A DNA stretch of 64,000 nt from Shewanella sp. AS1 (GTDB taxonomy: Bacteria; Pseudomonadota; Gammaproteobacteria; Enterobacterales; Shewanellaceae): positions 1 through 64,000 of the forward strand of contig NZ_JAKCLJ010000004.1 in the NCBI RefSeq assembly GCF_021412565.1, given 5' to 3'. The position numbers were made by a program, and so were the translations under genes. Each line of letters starts with the position of its first letter. Position 1 is the stretch's first letter. Under the pieces are notes generated by a model. That model searched no databases. It saw nothing but the letters and a program-made list of their open reading frames with translations, and was not told the DNA's origin. Positions 60,184-64,000 of the stretch are shown one piece after another.

Positions 60184-61794
60184 TTATTCTGGCTGCAAGA
60201 TAGTGGGGTGGGGGTTATCCGATTTATCCGGGTGGTCAATATTATAATGCAGGCCACGGCTGTCTTTACGCGCCATGGCGCAGCGTATGATAAGCTCTGC
60301 CACCTGCACCAGGTTCCTTAGCTCCAGTAAGTTATTACTGACTCTGAAGTTACTGTAATATTCCTGTATCTCCTGCTGCAACATGACGCAGCGCCGCAGC
60401 GCGCGCTCCAATCGCTTATCTGATCGCACTATGCCCACATAGTCCCACATAAACAGGCGCAGTTCATGCCAGTTATGGGCAATTACCACCTCTTCATCCG
60501 AGTTTGATACCTTACTCTCGTCCCAGGCTGGGATATCGCCCGGCATAGGAATGTTGCTCAGTTGACAGGCAATATCTTCGGCGGCGGCTCTGGCAAAAAC
60601 CAGACACTCTAACAGTGAGTTACTGGCTAAACGGTTGGCACCATGCAGGCCAGTATAGGCCACTTCGCCTATGGCATAGAGACCATTAAGATCGGTTTGC
60701 CCGTGAAGATCTGTCATTACGCCGCCACAGGTATAGTGGGCAGCAGGAACCACAGGAATACGATCTTTAGTGATATCTATTCCTAGTTCCAGACAGCGTT
60801 TGTATATGGTTGGGAAGTGTTTAATGACAAAGTCTGCCGGTTTGTGGGAGATATCTAGGTAGACACAATCGGCGCCGAGGCGTTTCATCTCATAGTCGAT
60901 GGCGCGGGCGACGATATCACGGGGCGCGAGTTCGGCACGTTTATCGAAATCGGGCATAAAGCGTGAACCATCAGGGCGAAGCAGATAGGCTCCTTCACCG
61001 CGCAGGGCTTCGGTTAGCAGGAAATTGCGCGCATCTGAGTGGTACAAGCAGGTGGGGTGGAACTGATTAAATTCCATATTTGCCACACGGCAACCCGAGC
61101 GCCAGGCCATGGCGACACCATCGCCTGAGGCGATATCGGGATTGGACGTATACTGGTAGACCTTGGATGATCCGCCTGTTGCTAACGCCACAAAACGCGC
61201 TTTGATGGTTTCCACATGTTCTTCAACACGATTCCAGACATAGGCACCGAGCACTCGGTTGCCAGAGCGCTTGAGCTTGCGACTGGTGATGAGGTCGATG
61301 GCGTTATAGCGTTCGAGCACCTCGATATTCGGGTGGTTAATCACTCTCTCTTGTAAAGTAACCTGAACAGCTTTTCCTGTGGCATCTGCGGAGTGCAAAA
61401 TGCGTCTGTGGCTGTGACCGCCTTCGCGGGTGAGGTGATAGGGCGCTTTGCTGTCATCGCCATCTTCGCTCTCCTCTTTATCGAAAGCGACACCACACTG
61501 TATTAACCACTCCATTGCGCTCTTGGCGTTTTCTGCAGTGAAAGTGACCACTTGCTCATCACATAATCCTGCCCCAGCAACCAGAGTATCGGCTACATGG
61601 GATTCGATGGTATCCTCTTCATCGAACACAGAGGCGATGCCACCCTGAGCATAATACGTTGAACCTTCGCTCAATGGGCCCTTAGAAAGTAAGATAACTT
61701 TTGCTTTTTCAGCTAGATGTAAAGCTAAAGTCAGACCGGCAGCACCGCTGCCGATAACCAAAACGTCAGAATGGTGTTCAACTACTTGTTTCAT
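60184..61794 (-). CDS. nadB: L-aspartate oxidase
   Basis: A flavoprotein that oxidises aspartate to iminoaspartate, the first step of NAD synthesis. The FAD motif is [20 protein letters not shown] near the N-terminus; [13 protein letters not shown] and [17 protein letters not shown] are succinate-dehydrogenase-family motifs. It has 536 residues (540 in E. coli). It is divergent from rpoE, the classic nadB-rpoE arrangement. Confidence 0.97.
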   Translation of the reverse strand: MKQVVEHHSDVLVIGSGAAGLTLALHLAEKAKVILLSKGPLSEGSTYYAQGGIASVFDEEDTIESHVADTLVAGAGLCDEQVVTFTAENAKSAMEWLIQCGVAFDKEESEDGDDSKAPYHLTREGGHSHRRILHSADATGKAVQVTLQERVINHPNIEVLERYNAIDLITSRKLKRSGNRVLGAYVWNRVEEHVETIKARFVALATGGSSKVYQYTSNPDIASGDGVAMAWRSGCRVANMEFNQFHPTCLYHSDARNFLLTEALRGEGAYLLRPDGSRFMPDFDKRAELAPRDIVARAIDYEMKRLGADCVYLDISHKPADFVIKHFPTIYKRCLELGIDITKDRIPVVPAAHYTCGGVMTDLHGQTDLNGLYAIGEVAYTGLHGANRLASNSLLECLVFARAAAEDIACQLSNIPMPGDIPAWDESKVSNSDEEVVIAHNWHELRLFMWDYVGIVRSDKRLERALRRCVMLQQEIQEYYSNFRVSNNLLELRNLVQVAELIIRCAMARKDSRGLHYNIDHPDKSDNPHPTILQPE

Positions 61795-61900
61795 CAGGTA
61801 TCATGTTAAGTATGTGGTTGTTGTCTATGGTAAACCAAGACAGGAATTATGGATACAAGTATGCTTGTAGAAAATAAATTCATATTTTGCCAATTTCTTC

Positions 61901-61927
61901 AGAACTTTTTTTGTAAGCGCTAGTCTA
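61901..61927 (+). promoter_or_regulatory. Sigma-E type promoter of rpoE
   Basis: AGAACTT (61901-61907), 16 bases, TCTA (61924-61927), matching the sigma-E consensus GGAACTT-N16-TCTGA at most positions. It lies 66 bases before the rpoE start, as expected for autoregulation. Confidence 0.75.
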
Positions 61928-61992
61928 CATATACGCATATGATTCGAGCGACTGAGAAATCAGCATGTTAGATTTAGGAGTAGTCGGCTCGG

Positions 61993-62571
61993 ATGAGTGG
62001 ACAAATAAGTGATCAACAGTTAGTTGAGCGAGTTCAGCAAGGAGATAAAAGCGCTTTTAACCTGCTGGTACAAAAATACCAGAGTAAAGTGGTCAACTTG
62101 ATTGCGCGCTATGTGCGTAATCAGGCGGACGTGGCAGATGTAGCGCAAGAAGCCTTTATTAAAGCTTATCGGGCCCTGCCAAACTTTCGAGGTGAAAGTG
62201 CGTTTTATACTTGGCTTTATCGCATTGCAGTCAATACTGCAAAAAATCATTTAGTGGCACAGGGGCGCCGGACGCCAGCCAACGATGTCGATGCTGAAGA
62301 GGCGGAATATTATGACGGTAGTGATGCGCTCAAGGAGTTTGCTTCTCCGGAGCGTCTGATGTTATCCGATGAGATCCGCAAAGTGGTGTTTGATACATTA
62401 GAAGGCCTGCCAGACGAATTAAAGATGGCTATCTCTCTGCGTGAGCTTGATGGAATGAGTTATGAAGAGATTGCCAATGTGATGGAGTGTCCTGTGGGAA
62501 CGGTAAGATCGCGTATCTTCCGGGCACGGGAAGCCATTGATAAGCAACTGCAACCCTTGTTGCAGAGCTAA
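61993..62571 (+). CDS. rpoE: RNA polymerase sigma-E factor
   Basis: An ECF sigma factor of 192 residues that activates envelope-stress genes. Region 2 carries YVRNQADVADVAQEAFIKAY and region 4 carries MSYEEIANVMECPVGTVRSR, both near-identical to E. coli RpoE. It is first of rpoE-rseA-rseB, with its inhibitor encoded next, and is preceded by a sigma-E-type promoter. Confidence 0.98.
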   Translation: MSGQISDQQLVERVQQGDKSAFNLLVQKYQSKVVNLIARYVRNQADVADVAQEAFIKAYRALPNFRGESAFYTWLYRIAVNTAKNHLVAQGRRTPANDVDAEEAEYYDGSDALKEFASPERLMLSDEIRKVVFDTLEGLPDELKMAISLRELDGMSYEEIANVMECPVGTVRSRIFRAREAIDKQLQPLLQS

Positions 62572-62609
62572 AAAGGTTATCTACAACATTAATTTATTAT
62601 GGGTGATAA

Positions 62610-63212
62610 ATGGATAAATTAGGTCAGGAATGGGTATCCGCAGCCGTTGACGGTGAAGTCGATGAGCAGACCTTGGCTGAATTAGCAGCCGATACGGATT
62701 CGCATCAAGAGTGGCGTGATTATCACATGATCGGTGATGCTATGCGCGGTGAACTGCCTGAGATGATCAACTTGGATCTCAGCGCCAATATCGCAGCGGC
62801 CATAGAAAACGAGCCAACCATGATTGCGCCAAAGCGTGAAGAGAGCAAAGCGACCTCTACAGCCAAGGTGTCAAACGTCATCCCTATGTTCAAACAGTTT
62901 GGCCAGTATGCTATTGCTGCCAGTGTGGCGCTATTTGCGGTTATCGGTGTGCAAAACTATAACCAGATGCCTGAGCTGGACGCATCGCCTATGCCTGTGC
63001 TTAATACCCGTCCTTTAGTTGGCAGTGCATCCCCCGTGAGTCTGCAAACCGGCCCTGTACAGCAACAGAGTCAGGCGATGAACAATGAGCGTGTGATGGA
63101 ACAACGTTACCGTATCAACACTTACATCCAAGATCACATGTTGCAACAAAGATTGAATAATGGTGCCGATATAGACGACAATAGTGAGATATCACCTAAC
63201 TCGGTGAAGTAA
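62610..63212 (+). CDS. rseA: Anti-sigma-E factor RseA
   Basis: A 200-residue inner-membrane protein that holds sigma-E inactive until cleaved by DegS and RseP. The cytoplasmic N-domain starts LGQEWVSAAVDGEVDEQTL, and one membrane helix (FGQYAIAASVALFAVIGV) is near residue 105. The periplasmic part is rich in Gln and Asn. It lies 38 bases after rpoE. Confidence 0.94.
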   Translation: MDKLGQEWVSAAVDGEVDEQTLAELAADTDSHQEWRDYHMIGDAMRGELPEMINLDLSANIAAAIENEPTMIAPKREESKATSTAKVSNVIPMFKQFGQYAIAASVALFAVIGVQNYNQMPELDASPMPVLNTRPLVGSASPVSLQTGPVQQQSQAMNNERVMEQRYRINTYIQDHMLQQRLNNGADIDDNSEISPNSVK

Positions 63213-63280
63213 TACGGCTATTGGTACTGGTCACTCTTGATGCAATTGAGCAAGTGATGAGTATTTTTTAAGGAGTGATC

Positions 63281-64000
63281 TTGCGTCTGATTTGGTTGGC
63301 TTTGATTGTTTTTTCTCTTCCCGCCAGTGCCCGGGCAGACATGACGGCTAAGGCTTGGCTGGAAAATATGAGCCAGGCCTTGCAGACGCAAGAGTTTAAA
63401 ATGTCTTTGATCCACCTGCAGTCGGATCATATCCGTCCTCTGGTCTACATACATGGCCAGATTGAGAATCAGGACGTCGCCTTTCTAGAACACCTCAACG
63501 GCCCACCAAAGAACGTGGTGCGTGTCGGCAATACAGTCACTTTTATCGAACATGATCAGCCCGCTTACAGCGTGCATGCCGATCGTATTCAAGGTCTGCT
63601 GCCTGCCGCCTTTGCTGGCGATATCTCTGCCTTAGAGTCCGGCTACCAATTTGTGCTGGGTGGTCGCTCGCGTCTTGCCGGTCGACCCAGTCAACTGGTG
63701 CGTATTATCCCAATCGATGATAACCGATACGGCTATCAGGTATGGCTGGATATGGATACCTTCTTGCCGCTTCGTTACGACATGATCAACCAGGACAAAC
63801 AGCTGCTAGAGCAGATCTTAGTGGTGGAGCTGCTGGTGCTCGATGATGCCCCGGCCATTTTGCGCGAAGCCTATAAACAGGAGTGGCCGGCAGTAATGCC
63901 TCAGCCCGATCGTGAGCAGAGCGATAACTGGCAGTTTACCTGGTTGCCAGAGGGGTTTAAGATCTTACTCAAAGACAATCACAGATTGATTGGCAGTCAT
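63281..64000 (+). CDS. rseB: Sigma-E regulatory protein RseB (partial)
   Basis: The frame is open from TTG 63281 to the window edge (240 codons), so it is cut by the boundary. AAGGAG lies 5 bases upstream of the TTG; an in-frame GTG at 63275 is too close to it. The signal peptide MRLIWLALIVFSLPASARA is followed by the lipoprotein-like N-domain (AWLENMSQALQTQEFKMSLI). RseB binds RseA in the periplasm and senses mislocalised lipoproteins or LPS. Confidence 0.93.
   Translation, partial: MRLIWLALIVFSLPASARADMTAKAWLENMSQALQTQEFKMSLIHLQSDHIRPLVYIHGQIENQDVAFLEHLNGPPKNVVRVGNTVTFIEHDQPAYSVHADRIQGLLPAAFAGDISALESGYQFVLGGRSRLAGRPSQLVRIIPIDDNRYGYQVWLDMDTFLPLRYDMINQDKQLLEQILVVELLVLDDAPAILREAYKQEWPAVMPQPDREQSDNWQFTWLPEGFKILLKDNHRLIGSH

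Overview
The window is a chromosomal stretch of a gammaproteobacterium, most probably Shewanella. This is inferred from gene order and protein character. The order leuS-lptE-holA-nadD-rsfS-rlmH-mrdA-rodA-mltB-rlpA-dacA-ybeD-lipB-lipA, the lolB/ispE/prs versus hemA/prfA/prmC divergence and the rpoE-rseA-rseB start are gammaproteobacterial. A free-standing histidine phosphotransfer protein sits beside yhcC-gltBD, where enterobacteria carry arcB, and an OxyR gene follows it; this is typical of Shewanella. The species cannot be fixed by reading alone.

Layout. (1) 1-511: end of an rRNA operon (23S 3' end, 5S, strong terminator). (2) 931-4875, minus: trehalose operon otsB-GH15-otsA. (3) 5108-6144, plus: tRNA-Trp, then holD-rimI. 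(4) 6247-20394, minus: lipoate synthesis, cell elongation and peptidoglycan, ribosome and NAD genes, LPS assembly and leuS. (5) 20517-21017, plus: a YbeL-type zinc-ribbon gene. (6) 21063-26731, minus: lnt-corC-ybeY-phoH-miaB, then a 153-bp MITE-like element and a small exported protein. (7) 27505-30609, plus: ubiF, pth, ychF. (8) 30902-32261: eight intact tRNAs (Met, Leu, Gln, Gln, Met, Leu, Gln, Leu) mixed with tRNA-Leu fragments in repeats of about 81 bp. (9) 32483-33361: two tandem related secreted proteins. (10) 33461-39841: prs-ispE-lolB (minus) against hemA-prfA-prmC and a small membrane protein (plus). (11) 39960-50173: gltBD (minus), yhcC, the phosphotransfer protein and oxyR (plus), and a membrane adenylate cyclase (minus). 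(12) 50438-56432: mutH (minus), then rppH, ptsP, a TSUP permease and thyA. (13) 56838-59371: nhaA, a small periplasmic protein, nhaR. (14) 59452-64000: sdhE-cptA, nadB (minus), then rpoE-rseA-rseB running off the right edge.

How the genes work together. Most of the window is housekeeping: envelope growth (PBP2, RodA, MltB, RlpA, PBP5), lipoprotein and LPS export (Lnt, LolB, LptE), translation and tRNA maintenance (LeuS, Pth, MiaB, RF1, PrmC, RlmH, YbeY, RsfS), cofactors (LipA/B, NadB, NadD, HemA, UbiF, IspE) and nitrogen assimilation (GltBD). Stress functions are spread between them: trehalose metabolism, sigma-E, OxyR, NhaA/NhaR and nitrogen PTS.

The least ordinary parts are the decayed tRNA-Leu repeat array, the paired secreted proteins after it, the GH15 enzyme inside the trehalose-synthesis operon, the small Cys-rich protein between nhaA and nhaR, the MITE-like element, and intergenic spaces with DnaA-box-like and palindromic motifs. 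I found no CRISPR array, prophage, IS transposase or obvious defence system.
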